Of a DNA stretch of 64,000 bases, positions 8,226 to 17,072 are shown in pieces. Each line of letters starts with the position of its first letter. Within the stretch, counting starts at the first letter, position 1. This DNA comes from Paracoccus alcaliphilus (lineage in GTDB: Bacteria > Pseudomonadota > Alphaproteobacteria > Rhodobacterales > Rhodobacteraceae), in the NCBI RefSeq assembly GCF_028553725.1, contig NZ_CP067125.1, forward strand, positions 365,814-429,813, written 5' to 3'. The notes under the pieces are model-generated. The model was not told the origin of the DNA. It saw nothing but the letters and a program-made list of their open reading frames with translations, and ran no database searches. Made by a program: the position numbers and the translations under genes.

Positions 8226-9902
8226 TCAGGACCGGACCAGCCCGATCCGCGGCTGAGGCTGTTTGCGGCGCGAGGCGAAGGGGCCGAAGGGGATCTCGGG
8301 CGGGGCGAAGCTTTCGGCGGTGGCGCGTTCCCAGCGATCATACCAGTCGGCCAGCTCGGGATATTCCTCATCCGCCAGCAGAAAGCCGTTGGGCAGATAG
8401 GGATAGACCTCGTTGCCGTCCAGAAACACGTTGTCCTTTTGCCGGAACATGAAGTGATATGGCATGAAGTCGCGCGGATCGGTCAGGCCCGCCGCGCCGG
8501 CGATCTCGGCCAGCGCGTGCATGGTGTTGCGGTGGAACCGCGCCACGCGGTCGCTTTTGTCGCCCACCTCCAGCGCCTTTTGCCGCAGCGGGTCCTGCGT
8601 GGCTATGCCCACGGGGCATTTGTTGGTGTGGCAGGACTGCGCCTGAATGCAGCCGATGGCGAACATGAAACCGCGTCCCGAATTGCACCAGTCGGCCCCC
8701 AGCGCAAAGGCCCGCGCGATGTCATAGGCCGAGATGATCTTGCCCGCCGCGCCCAGCCGGATCTGGTCGCGCAGGCCCGCGCCGCGCAGGGCGTTATGGA
8801 CGAAGGTCAGCCCTTCCAGCATCGGCATGCCGACGCGGTTGGCGAACTCGACCGGGGCGGCGCCGGTGCCGCCCTCCGCCCCGTCGATGACGACGAAGTC
8901 GGGCAGGATGCCAGTTTTCAGCATGGCCTTGACGATGCTGAGGAATTCACGCCTGTGGCCGATGCACAGCTTGAAGCCGATGGGCTTGCCGCCCGACAAT
9001 TCGCGCAACTGGCCGACGAATTCCATCAGCCCGACAGGGGTGGAAAAGGTGCTGTGCGCGGGCGGCGAGATGCAGTCGATGCCCATCGGGATGCCCCGCG
9101 CCTCGGCGATCTCGGCCGAGATCTTCGAGGCGGGCAGCATCCCGCCATGACCGGGCTTGGCGCCCTGGCTCAGCTTGATCTCGATCATCCTGATCTGCGG
9201 ATCGGCGGTGATGCGGGCGAATTTTTCTTGCGAGAAACTGCCATCGTCGTTGCGGCAGCCGAAATAGCCCGAAGCCACCTGATAGATCAGATCGCCGCCG
9301 CCTTCGCGATGATAGCGGCTGATGCCGCCCTCGCCGGTATCATGGGCGAACCCGCCCTTTTTCGCGCCCTTGTTCAGCGCAAGGATGGCATTGCCCGACA
9401 GCGCCCCAAAACTCATGGCCGAGATATTATAGAGGCTGGCGCCATAGGGCTGGCGGCAGGCCGGCCCGCCGATCCGCACCCGGAAATCGGAATCCGGCAG
9501 ATGCACCGGCGTCGCCGAATGGGTCAGCCATGAATAGCCCGAGGCATAGACATTCTCGATGGTGCCGAAGGGGCGCTTGTCCTCGGCCCCCTTGGCGCGC
9601 TGATAGACAAGGGCGCGGACCTGACGGCTGAACGGCACTTCGTCCTGATCGCCCTCGATCATGTATTGCCGGATCTCGGGGCGGAAGCTTTCCAGCAGGA
9701 ACCGGATATGGCCGATGACGGGATAGTTGCGCAGGATGGCGTGGCGCGGCTGCCAAAGGTCATAGACCCCCAGCGCCGTCAGCGGCACCAGAACAAGGGC
9801 CGCGATGGCGAACCACGGGCTGATCAGGAAAATCGCGGCAACCGACAGGATCGCGGCGACGGCGATGAGGAAAAAGATGGTATAGCGCTGATGGGTTATC
9901 AT
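8226..9902 (-). CDS. Membrane-anchored FMN-binding glutamate-synthase-like protein
   Basis: 558 residues from ATG 9902 (MITHQRYTIFFLIAVAAI). A longer frame reaches 10085 but lacks the family start. Two N-terminal membrane segments (about residues 8-28 and 30-48) precede a GltB-like central/FMN domain: GGEGGISRYHREGGGDL-type motif, KPGHGGMLP, and GAEGGTGAAP. The cysteine pattern CIQAQSCHTNKCPVGIATQ is the 3Fe-4S ligand set of glutamate synthase. The amidotransferase and GXGXG domains of true GltB are absent, so it is not a full glutamate synthase. Electron partner and substrate are unknown. It converges on the M20 gene with a 6-bp gap. Confidence 0.85.
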   Translation of the reverse strand: MITHQRYTIFFLIAVAAILSVAAIFLISPWFAIAALVLVPLTALGVYDLWQPRHAILRNYPVIGHIRFLLESFRPEIRQYMIEGDQDEVPFSRQVRALVYQRAKGAEDKRPFGTIENVYASGYSWLTHSATPVHLPDSDFRVRIGGPACRQPYGASLYNISAMSFGALSGNAILALNKGAKKGGFAHDTGEGGISRYHREGGGDLIYQVASGYFGCRNDDGSFSQEKFARITADPQIRMIEIKLSQGAKPGHGGMLPASKISAEIAEARGIPMGIDCISPPAHSTFSTPVGLMEFVGQLRELSGGKPIGFKLCIGHRREFLSIVKAMLKTGILPDFVVIDGAEGGTGAAPVEFANRVGMPMLEGLTFVHNALRGAGLRDQIRLGAAGKIISAYDIARAFALGADWCNSGRGFMFAIGCIQAQSCHTNKCPVGIATQDPLRQKALEVGDKSDRVARFHRNTMHALAEIAGAAGLTDPRDFMPYHFMFRQKDNVFLDGNEVYPYLPNGFLLADEEYPELADWYDRWERATAESFAPPEIPFGPFASRRKQPQPRIGLVRS

Positions 9903-10164
9903 GGCTTTGAACAGATGGGTTCCGGTGTCCTCTGACCTGCCCGGGCCGGGTGGTCCGGGTCGGACGCTAGTCCATGATCGGGTGCGGGTCCATCGCGATG
10001 ACAGCATGTTGCGGCGGGTGTCACATGAAGATGACAATTCCGTTGCGCTGAAAGCGGGTGAATAACCACATATCGAACCCGGCACGGACCTTGCCGACCA
10101 GACAACCGGCGCTGCTGGACCCGTGTGGCAGGCGGCGCTGGCGCAGATCGACGGACAGACCGGT

Positions 10165-11154
10165 TCAGTCAGCCTCGCCCGCCACCTCGGCGATGATCTG
10201 GAACGAGCGCAACCGCTTGTCGGGATCGAACATGTCCGACACCACCATCAGCTCGTCCGCGCCGGTGCGGGTGGCCATATCCTGCAGGCCGCGTCGGACC
10301 GTCTCGGGGCCGCCGACCACGCTGCCGCCCAGCATCTGCGCGACCTGCGCCTTTTCCTGCGGCGTCCAATAGCTGTCGATATCCTCGATCGGCGGCTGCG
10401 TCAGGCGGCGCCCGCCACGGAAGATGTCGGTGAACGACATCTGCTGCGAGGTTGCCAGAAACCGCGCCTCGTCATCGCTGTCGGCGGCGATGGCGTTCAC
10501 GCCGACCAGCACATAGGGCCGGTCCAGCTGCGCAGAGGGCTTGAACCTGTCGCGATAGATCGCCACCGCGTGATCCAGCATCTGCGGCGCGAAATGCGAG
10601 GCAAAGCCATAGGGCAGCCCCAGTTCCGCCGCCAGTTGCGCCCCGAACAGGCTGGAGCCCAGAATCCACAGCGGAACCTGCGTGCCGGAGCCGGGCACCG
10701 CCTCGATCCGCTGGCCGGGCTCGGCCGGGGCCAGATAGGCTTGCAGCTCCATCACGTCCTGCGGGAACCGCTCGGCGCTGGCCGGATCGCGGCGCAGCGC
10801 GCGCAGGGTCAGCTGATCGGTGCCCGGCGCGCGGCCCAGTCCCAGATCGATGCGGCCGGGATACAGCGTCTCCAGCGTGCCGAACTGTTCGGCGATGATA
10901 TAGGGCGCATGATTGGGCAGCATGATCCCGCCCGCGCCGACCCGGATGGTGCTGGTGGCCGCCGCCAGATGCTGGATCACCAGCGAGGTTGCCGCCGTGG
11001 TGACGCCCGCCATGTTGTGATGTTCGGCCACCCAGATGCGGCGATAGCTCCAGCCCTCGGCATGTTGGGCCAGCGCCCGCGCCTCGTCCAGCGCCGTGCG
11101 GCGATTCGATCCCTGCCGGACGCGGCCAAGCTCCAGTATCGACAGATGCGCCAA
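10165..11154 (-). CDS. LLM-class flavin-dependent oxidoreductase
   Basis: 329 residues with the bacterial-luciferase-like pattern of the MsnO8/YhbW subgroup: [11 protein letters not shown] at the start, the [11 protein letters not shown] motif, [13 protein letters not shown] and [13 protein letters not shown]. These proteins bind FMN or F420 and usually act with a separate reductase, but most have no assigned substrate. The start lies 27 bp after the stop of the universal stress protein gene, so both are likely read from the promoter at about 12050 that carries the TetR-type palindrome. Confidence 0.88.
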   Translation of the reverse strand: MAHLSILELGRVRQGSNRRTALDEARALAQHAEGWSYRRIWVAEHHNMAGVTTAATSLVIQHLAAATSTIRVGAGGIMLPNHAPYIIAEQFGTLETLYPGRIDLGLGRAPGTDQLTLRALRRDPASAERFPQDVMELQAYLAPAEPGQRIEAVPGSGTQVPLWILGSSLFGAQLAAELGLPYGFASHFAPQMLDHAVAIYRDRFKPSAQLDRPYVLVGVNAIAADSDDEARFLATSQQMSFTDIFRGGRRLTQPPIEDIDSYWTPQEKAQVAQMLGGSVVGGPETVRRGLQDMATRTGADELMVVSDMFDPDKRLRSFQIIAEVAGEAD

Positions 11155-11181
11155 GGTGAAATCCTTTCGTGTCGGGGGTCG

Positions 11182-12024
11182 TCAGCGAGAGATCAGAAAC
11201 GGGATCGGCGGATCGGACAGCAGCGTCCGGGTGGTGCCGCCAAAGATCAGCTCTTGCGTGCGCGGGCGGCTATAGGCGCCCAGAACCAGCAGATCCGCGC
11301 CGCGCCTGATGGCTTCGTCGGTGATGACATGGGCGATGGGGGTGCGGTCCGAGGATATATCGGCGATATCGACCCGTGCGCCGTGGCGCGTCAGGTGGTC
11401 GAACAGGTTCGCGCCGGGATTGGCCTCGGTCGCGTCGTCATAGCCGACCCGGTCCACGATCAGGATCGTGACCTGACTGGCCGCGCAGATGAAGGGCATG
11501 GCGTCGTTGACTGCGCGGCGGGCCTCTCGACTGCGGTTCCAGGCGATCACCACCCGGTTTCCGATGGTCTCGCCCGTCCAGGCGTCGGGCACCAGCAGGA
11601 CCGGCGTGCCGGTGTCCAGCAGCAGCTTTTCGCCGGACCATGCGGCGGGCAGCCCCTCCAGCCGGGGATGAGCGGAAACGATCAGGTCGGAATGCAACGA
11701 GCGCAGCACCGCCGCATCGGTCGAACCGCCATGCCAGACGACACGGAATTCGGAACTGATGGCGTGATCCAGCGTCAGCTGCGCGAAATGCCGTCCCGCG
11801 GTGGCGGCCTTTTCCTCTTCCGCCTGCCTGCGACTGTCCAGCATCCCCTTGATCGCCGGGCCACGGGCATAGCCGTCCGAGGGGTGCAATTCGCGTGGCA
11901 CGGCATGAATGCCGATCAGATGGGCCTTGCCCCGCCGGGCCAGCTGTGCGGCGCGCTGCCCGATCCGGTCCCCGCGAGGCGAGGCGTCCAAGAATACGGC
12001 GATATCTCTCCACTCGGGCAGCAC
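11182..12024 (-). CDS. Universal stress protein, tandem UspA type
   Basis: 280 residues starting with GTG at 12024, with AGGAG 9 bp upstream. Two Usp halves are visible: residues 1-145 (DIAVFLDASPRGD) and 150-280 (RVVIAWNRSREARRAV ... DLLVLGAYSRPRTQELIFGG). The second half carries the G-x2-G-x9-G(S/T)-like ATP-binding tail in altered form (GAYSRPRTQELIFGGTTRTLL). The protein probably binds a nucleotide in stress or anaerobic conditions. The promoter just upstream contains a perfect inverted repeat between its -35 and -10 boxes, indicating repressor control. Confidence 0.87.
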   Translation of the reverse strand: MLPEWRDIAVFLDASPRGDRIGQRAAQLARRGKAHLIGIHAVPRELHPSDGYARGPAIKGMLDSRRQAEEEKAATAGRHFAQLTLDHAISSEFRVVWHGGSTDAAVLRSLHSDLIVSAHPRLEGLPAAWSGEKLLLDTGTPVLLVPDAWTGETIGNRVVIAWNRSREARRAVNDAMPFICAASQVTILIVDRVGYDDATEANPGANLFDHLTRHGARVDIADISSDRTPIAHVITDEAIRRGADLLVLGAYSRPRTQELIFGGTTRTLLSDPPIPFLISR

Positions 12025-12045
12025 GGCGGTCTCCTTTTACGGTTC

Positions 12046-12067
12046 ATTCATACAGGGGTGTATGAAT
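12046..12067 (-). promoter_or_regulatory. TetR-type operator inside the usp/LLM promoter
   Basis: Half-sites ATTCATACA (12046-12054) and TGTATGAAT (12059-12067) are perfect inverted repeats around GGGG. On the minus strand a -35-like TTGCAT (12074 to 12069) and a -10-like TATGAA (12052 to 12047) are 16 bp apart, so the palindrome fills the spacer. Such an arrangement is typical of TetR/AcrR-family repression. The TetR gene ends 18 bp away at 12085, making it the obvious candidate regulator. Confidence 0.7.
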
Positions 12068-12084
12068 AATGCAAAGGCCCAAAT

Positions 12085-12729
12085 TCAGCGGTCCGGCGGG
12101 GCGGGGCACCGTTCGAATGAATCGAACAACTGATTGATACAGGCCAGCCCGACGCGGCGGGCGTCAAAGCGTTCGGGCGCCCGCAACCATTGATCCAGCA
12201 GCCCCATCATCATGCTGTAAAGCGTGGCGGCGGCGACCGGCGGGGTCCAGCCCGGCGACAGGCGGCCCGCCTTTTGCGCCTGTTCCAGCAACCGCTGATA
12301 GCTGTGGCTGGTCCGGCAGATCTCATCGCGGCGTTCCTGGGCCAGCGGCTCCAGATCGCCAAGCGCCTCGCGCCGGTGCATCACGATGGCAAAGGCTCGT
12401 TGCTGGACGCGATCCTCGACAAAGACCTCGAAAACGGTGGTGCAGAAGGCCCGCAGGATCGCCAGCGGATCGCCGTCCTCGGTCATGGCGGTGTCGGGCA
12501 GGGTCCGTTCCGCCGCGCGCGCGCGTTCGATCATCACCTGAAAGATCGCCGCCTTGTCCTTGAAATGATGATAGAATGCCCCGCGCGTCAGCCCCGCCGT
12601 CCGGGAAATGTCGATGACCGAGGTGCTGGCCGCGCCCTTTTCGTAAAACAGCGCCTCGGCGGCATCCAGCAGCGCCAGCCGTGTCTGTTCGGTTCCCTCT
12701 CTGGTCTGGCGCATGGCATCCCGTCGCAT
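12085..12729 (-). CDS. TetR/AcrR-family transcriptional repressor
   Basis: 214 residues from ATG 12729; an ATG at 12714 (MRQTREGTEQTRLAL) is equally possible. The N-terminal helix-turn-helix is clear (TSVIDISRTAGLTRGAFYHHFKDKAAIF). The C-terminal domain resembles the TtgR/AcrR ligand-binding type (PVAAATLYSMMMGLLDQWL). It is transcribed toward the universal stress protein gene, 60 bp away, with a 22-bp perfect palindrome in between. It probably represses the usp-LLM pair and responds to a small hydrophobic compound (inference). No efflux genes are adjacent. Confidence 0.9.
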   Translation of the reverse strand: MRRDAMRQTREGTEQTRLALLDAAEALFYEKGAASTSVIDISRTAGLTRGAFYHHFKDKAAIFQVMIERARAAERTLPDTAMTEDGDPLAILRAFCTTVFEVFVEDRVQQRAFAIVMHRREALGDLEPLAQERRDEICRTSHSYQRLLEQAQKAGRLSPGWTPPVAAATLYSMMMGLLDQWLRAPERFDARRVGLACINQLFDSFERCPAPPDR

Positions 12730-12811
12730 TCATCCGGCGCGACCATAGCATCAAGTCCGGGATGCGGCAAAGCGGGCGGCGGTCACGATGCCGCCGCCCG
12801 GTCGTCCGGCC

Positions 12812-14362
12812 TTATCCGGCTTCGTCGGGACTGTCGTTCAGCAGCGCCTCGAAATCCTGATCCAGCTTTTGCAGCGAGGTCTCGATATGGTCACGCCGTT
12901 CGCTGATCCATGCGTCCTGCTGTGCCAGCCCGTCGCGGGCCGCGGCGATCATCCGCTGCATTTCCGCAGGCTGCGGGCCGCCGGTCGTGGCGCGGTTGGC
13001 GATGATCGAGACCGGGTCGAGCGTTGCCCGGAACACCTCTTCCGTCATCGGCAGATCCTGCGGGTGGTCGGTATCGCGGACGGTTTCGGCATAGATGCGC
13101 TGCGCCTCGTCATAGGGGAAATCCAGCGGGCCAAGATTGTTCTGGCGGGCATGGGTGACGATCTCGGACGCGAAATGGTGCCCCTCGCGGAAGGGCAGGC
13201 CATGTTCGCGCATCAGCAGATCGGCCAGTTCCTGCGAGGCGGTCCAGTCGCTGTTCAGCTCTTCCAGCGCGCGTTCAGGGTTGATGACCAGCGCCTTCAG
13301 CACCCTGTCCAGCCGGTCCAGCGTGCGGATGCCCGCATCCACCATGTCAGAGTTCTGCGCGACGTCCTTGGGGTCGGGCATGCCCGGGGTGATGTTGTGC
13401 GTCTGAAGGATCGGCCCCATCGCCAGCGTCACCGCCGTCGAGGCATCGCTGCGGGTGTTGTTCAGCAGCCCCGGATTGCGCTTTTGCGGCATCGCGCTGG
13501 AGACATAGGTATTCTCGCCGCCTTCCTCCAGCAGGATCCAGGGCCGGGTCTGGGCGTATTGGGTCATCACGTCCTCGACGAAATTCCCGCTGTGCAGGGC
13601 GATCGAGGTGATGATCGAGCCGACCTCGACCGGATGTTCCATCGAGGAAATCTGCGAGGCGTCATAGGCGTTGTCCACGATCCCCGCAAAGCCCAGATAA
13701 TCCGCCATCCGTTCGCGGTTCAGCGGCCAGGTCGTGCCGTTCAGGACGGTGGTGCCCATCGCGCTGCGGTCGATCCGGGCATAGGTTTCGCGGATGCGCT
13801 GCGCGTCACGCGCGAACCCCGCCGCATGACCCAGCAGGTAATGGCCATAGCTGTTGGGCTGTGCCGCGACACCGTTGGTATAGTTCGGCACGATGGTATC
13901 GGCATGGCGTTCGGCCAGATCGACCAGCGTGGTGGCGGTGGTGTTCAGCTGCGTGGCCAGTTCCAGCAGCTTGTCGCGCAGGATCGCGGCGCGATAGGTC
14001 GCGTGCATGTCCTGACTGGAGCGCCCCGCATGCAGCAGCGTCACGTCGATGCTGCCGGCCTCAATCAGCAGCGGCTCGAAGCTGATGACAGTGGCGGGCC
14101 GATCCGCGCCGGGCTGGCTGCCATCCTCGATCACCTGCGCAAGGGCTGTGGCGATACCGGGCGTCATTTCGGGGTCCAGCAGCCCCTCTTGCGAATTGAT
14201 GATGGTGGTGGCCTTGTTCATCTCGGCCAGCCAGAAGAATTCGTCACGCTCGGGCGCGTCCTGCGCTGCGGCAAGGGTGGCATGGCAGGCGATGGCCCCG
14301 CCAGCGGCCAGCAAGCGCACGAATTTGCCCGCTGCCCGACGAATGCCCGGTTCGGTTGTCAT
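12812..14362 (-). CDS. Predicted exported lyase, argininosuccinate lyase/fumarase superfamily
   Basis: 516 residues. The superfamily signature is present as SSAMPQKRNPGLLNN (compare GSSxMPxKxNP), and the first conserved block is HAGRSSQDMHATYRA, giving the catalytic regions of argininosuccinate lyase-type enzymes. Unusually, the N terminus is a signal peptide: RRAAGKFVRLLAAGGAIACHATLAAA followed by QDAPERDE. Members normally work in the cytoplasm, so a periplasmic lyase acting on an aminodicarboxylate or similar adduct is suggested. Related enzymes with other substrates include EDDS lyase. The gene lies directly downstream of the GbpR-like LysR gene in the pre-insertion order, and the IS now separates them. 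Confidence 0.8.
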   Translation of the reverse strand: MTTEPGIRRAAGKFVRLLAAGGAIACHATLAAAQDAPERDEFFWLAEMNKATTIINSQEGLLDPEMTPGIATALAQVIEDGSQPGADRPATVISFEPLLIEAGSIDVTLLHAGRSSQDMHATYRAAILRDKLLELATQLNTTATTLVDLAERHADTIVPNYTNGVAAQPNSYGHYLLGHAAGFARDAQRIRETYARIDRSAMGTTVLNGTTWPLNRERMADYLGFAGIVDNAYDASQISSMEHPVEVGSIITSIALHSGNFVEDVMTQYAQTRPWILLEEGGENTYVSSAMPQKRNPGLLNNTRSDASTAVTLAMGPILQTHNITPGMPDPKDVAQNSDMVDAGIRTLDRLDRVLKALVINPERALEELNSDWTASQELADLLMREHGLPFREGHHFASEIVTHARQNNLGPLDFPYDEAQRIYAETVRDTDHPQDLPMTEEVFRATLDPVSIIANRATTGGPQPAEMQRMIAAARDGLAQQDAWISERRDHIETSLQKLDQDFEALLNDSPDEAG

Positions 14363-14459
14363 TGTCTTCCTCCCTGTTTCGCTGTCGGGGCAGCATAGGC
14401 GGGGGCGGCTGAAACCTACAACCTTGGGGGAGGTTTTCCGCCGATGGCCGCATCATCGT

Positions 14460-14468
14460 CCGACCTGA
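14460..14468. repeat. Left 9-bp target site duplication of the IS
   Basis: CCGACCTGA directly precedes the left end of the element and is repeated exactly at 16005-16013 after the right end. Confidence 0.95.
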
Positions 14469-16004
14469 CTTGCAGTTACCCACAAGTGGTGCGGCGAATT
14501 GATTCACCCACCAGACTTGGCCTTGCCTGAGCACAAGCGATCATGATTCGTCATGTGGCACCGAATAATTGAGGTGCAGACATGGGACAGAGTTGGGTGG
14601 AAACGGAAACGGCCGGATGCGATCTGGGAGATGTCAGGCTGAACAGGCGGCTTGAGGCAATGCTCGAGGCCCTCGGGGAACGGCCGGGAAAATCGCTGCC
14701 GACGGCATTCCAGGACTGGTCGAATACCAAGGCCGCCTACCGCTTCTTTGCTAACGGCAATGTCAGCGAGGACAAGATCCTCGAGGGCCATTTCGCTGCC
14801 TCTGCCCTGCGCATCCGGGCAACCGATGGTCCCATCCTGATCCTGCAGGACACCACGGAATTCTCCTTCAAGCGTTCGGCTCCGGAGAAGGTGGGGTTCA
14901 CGACGGTGTCGACTGGACGCAAACTGAAGGAAGGTCGCTATCAGAAACATGCGGTCTGCGGGCTTTTGATGCATGCCAGCATGGCCATCACGCCGGATGG
15001 GCTGCCGCTCGGCCTGACGGCGGCCAAGTTCTGGTCGCGCAGCAAGTTCAAGGGAACCGCCGCTCTTAAACGGAAGATCAATCCGACCCGGGTGCCGATC
15101 GAACAGAAGGAAAGCATGCGCTGGCTCGACAATCTGCGCCTGTCCACCGAACTGACAGGGGTGCCAGAGCGCTGCGTGCATATCGGTGATCGGGAAAGCG
15201 ACATATACGAACTCTACTGCCTGTCCGAAGAACTCGGGACCGGGTTCCTCGTCCGCAGCTGCGTCGACCGTCTGGCGGAGGATGGCGGCACGACCATTGC
15301 CAAGGTGATGGCAGAGGTGCAGTCCAGCGGCACCCACGAGGTCCGGTTCCGCGATGCGCAGGGCAAGGATCATTGCGCCGTGCTCTCGGTCCGGCACGCT
15401 ACAATGACGGTCCGCCCGCCGATCGGAAAGCAGCGGAAATACCGGCATCAGAATCTTCAGATCATCCATGCCGAGGAGCTTGACCCGCCGGAAGGCCGGG
15501 TGCCCGTCTTCTGGAAGCTGATCACGAACTTGCCGGTGGCGACCCACGCGGACGCAATCCACAAGCTCCAATGGTATGCGCTGCGCTGGAAGATCGAGAC
15601 ATTCTTCCGGACCCTGAAGACCGGGTGCCGGATCGAAGAGCTGCGCCTGGCCACGGCTGATCGACTGGCAAACTGTATCGCGTTGTGCTGCGTCGTGTCC
15701 TGGCGCGTGTCATGGATGACGATGCTCGGCCGAGAGGTGCCGAAAGCATCGCCTGCTGCCGTCTTCACCGACGCCGAACGCCAACTGCTCGAGCGCACAG
15801 CGCCCGAGAGCAAGCAAAAGCTTCCGCGTGACCTCGATTTCTATGTCAGACTCGTCGCGCGGCTCGGCGGCTATCTCGATCGGACCTCCGATGCGCCACC
15901 AGGAACCACCGTCATATGGCGCGGCCTCTCCCGCCTCGCCGATCTTGTCGAAGGCGCTCGCATCGCCGAAACACCATCATCCGAGACATATGGGTAACTG
16001 CAAG
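14469..16004 (+). mobile_element. Complete IS4-family insertion sequence (1536 bp)
   Basis: The ends are 19-bp imperfect inverted repeats: CTTGCAGTTACCCACAAGT at 14469-14487 and, reading inward from 16004, CTTGCAGTTACCCATATGT; 17 of 19 positions agree. The length of the ends and the CACAAGT tail recall IS50/Tn5. A 9-bp duplication CCGACCTGA flanks the element on both sides, as IS4-family members of this type produce. One intact transposase gene fills it and ends inside the right repeat. Perfect ends and duplication point to a recent, probably still mobile, insertion. It sits in the last codons of the LysR gene at 16948 and separates that gene from the exported-lyase gene. Confidence 0.95.
14582..15997 (+). 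CDS. IS4-family transposase
   Basis: 471 residues, about the size of Tn5 transposase. The N terminus (DVRLNRRLEAMLEALGERPGKS ... NTKAAYRFFANGNVS) is the DNA-binding domain seen in IS50-type transposases. The DDE triad can be placed at LQDTTEF, IGDRESDIYEL and the glutamate of the YREK motif Y-x2-R-x3-E-x6-K (WYALRWKIETFFRTLK). The frame is complete. It catalyses cut-and-paste movement of the 1536-bp element. The stop codon lies within the right terminal repeat. Confidence 0.95.
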   Translation: MGQSWVETETAGCDLGDVRLNRRLEAMLEALGERPGKSLPTAFQDWSNTKAAYRFFANGNVSEDKILEGHFAASALRIRATDGPILILQDTTEFSFKRSAPEKVGFTTVSTGRKLKEGRYQKHAVCGLLMHASMAITPDGLPLGLTAAKFWSRSKFKGTAALKRKINPTRVPIEQKESMRWLDNLRLSTELTGVPERCVHIGDRESDIYELYCLSEELGTGFLVRSCVDRLAEDGGTTIAKVMAEVQSSGTHEVRFRDAQGKDHCAVLSVRHATMTVRPPIGKQRKYRHQNLQIIHAEELDPPEGRVPVFWKLITNLPVATHADAIHKLQWYALRWKIETFFRTLKTGCRIEELRLATADRLANCIALCCVVSWRVSWMTMLGREVPKASPAAVFTDAERQLLERTAPESKQKLPRDLDFYVRLVARLGGYLDRTSDAPPGTTVIWRGLSRLADLVEGARIAETPSSETYG

Positions 16005-16948
16005 CCGACCTGATCCAGGATCGGCCGACGCGATGTCCGCGCGACCTCGTCACGCAGCCGCATCGCCAGCGGCGACAGGGGGCGGCGCACCAGATCCAGC
16101 AGATAATAGGTCGAGACGCGCAGCTCATGCGCATTGCGCAGCACCGTGAACCCGGCCGAGACCGGTGGCTGGATCAGCAGCTGCGCCACCTCGTCCGAGA
16201 CCGGCGCGATGGCGTCGCTTTGCGCCAGATAGGCGATGGTCCACAGGATCGAGGGGCTGTCGATGATGTCCTTCGGCTCGGCCAGACCGACGCTGGCGAA
16301 GGCGGCCAGCGTCGCCTCGCGGATGGGTGCGCCGCGTTGCTGCATGATCCATTCGTGGCCCGCCAGTTCGGTCAGCGTGACCACCTGCGCGCGGGCAAGG
16401 GGATGGGCCGCGCGGGCGATCAGGCTGACCCTTTCGTCACGCATGGGCAGAATGTTGAAATCGTGGCTGTCGAATTCCGGCAGGATCCGGGCCAGCGCGA
16501 AATCCATCTGCCCGGCTTCAAGCTGACGCAGCAATTCGCGCGACGGCAGCACCTCGACGCTGATCCGGGCGTCGGGGGCCAGCAGCTTTATCTGCCGGAT
16601 CGCCGACACCAGATAGCTGACGGCGGGCCCGGTCACCGCCCCCACACGCACCGCCCCGGCATGACCGCCGCGCAAGTCGCGCATGTCGGTGGCGATACTG
16701 TCCATCTCTCGCAGGATCACGCGGGCGCGGCGCAGAAAGGTGCTGCCGATCTCGGTCGGCTCCATCCCCTTGGGCAGGCGCAGGAACAACGGCGCGCCGA
16801 CCTGCCGTTCGACCTCGGCCAGCATGCGCGAGGCGGCAGGCTGGGTCATCGCCAGCGCCTCGGCGGCCAGTTGCAACTGGCGATGGATGGCGATCTGGTG
16901 GATCAGCCGCAACTGCGCGGGCTTCAGGGCCATGCGGGAATTTGGCAT
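15977..16948 (-). CDS. GbpR-like LysR regulator with IS-altered C terminus
   Basis: 323 residues from ATG 16948 (or 16933). The helix-turn-helix is [23 protein letters not shown], followed by a full effector domain. It diverges from chvE by 124 bp, exactly as gbpR does in Agrobacterium, where GbpR controls chvE in response to sugars. The IS entered at codon 315: the last native residues should read ILDQVGR and stop, but now read ILDQVG plus LQLPICLG encoded by the IS right end. Only the last residue is lost and eight are added, so the regulator may still work. Transcription on to the lyase gene is probably blocked. Confidence 0.9.
   Translation of the reverse strand: MPNSRMALKPAQLRLIHQIAIHRQLQLAAEALAMTQPAASRMLAEVERQVGAPLFLRLPKGMEPTEIGSTFLRRARVILREMDSIATDMRDLRGGHAGAVRVGAVTGPAVSYLVSAIRQIKLLAPDARISVEVLPSRELLRQLEAGQMDFALARILPEFDSHDFNILPMRDERVSLIARAAHPLARAQVVTLTELAGHEWIMQQRGAPIREATLAAFASVGLAEPKDIIDSPSILWTIAYLAQSDAIAPVSDEVAQLLIQPPVSAGFTVLRNAHELRVSTYYLLDLVRRPLSPLAMRLRDEVARTSRRPILDQVGLQLPICLG
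16005..16013. repeat. Right 9-bp target site duplication of the IS
   Basis: CCGACCTGA follows the right end and equals the copy at 14460-14468. It lies in the 3' end of the LysR reading frame. Confidence 0.95.
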
Positions 16949-16997
16949 ATCACTTCCGGTATGCAGAATGCTTGAAAACTCATTTTACCGATATATT
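16945..16997 (+). promoter_or_regulatory. Candidate GbpR operator and chvE promoter
   Basis: An inverted repeat GCATA (16945-16949) and TATGC (16960-16964), 10 bp apart, overlaps the LysR start codon. A good -10 match TATATT lies at 16992-16997, with TTGAAA at 16972-16977 only 14 bp before it, which suggests an activator-dependent promoter. The region lies between the divergent regulator and chvE. The sites are proposals from position and symmetry only. Confidence 0.35.
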
Positions 16998-17072
16998 CAC
17001 CCGCTGCTAGACAGTCCGCACCACTTAGGAGGAGTCGCCGTCGCCATCCGCGACTGCGCAGGGGAGGACAAC

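Noticed and set aside
14363..14459. AAACCT/AGGTTT inverted repeat as terminator of the LysR gene
   Set aside because: Six-base arms with a 13-nt loop and no adjacent T run are too weak to call.
15977..16948. LysR gene as an IS-disrupted pseudogene
   Set aside because: Only the final residue is lost and a new stop follows after eight codons, so the protein remains essentially full length.
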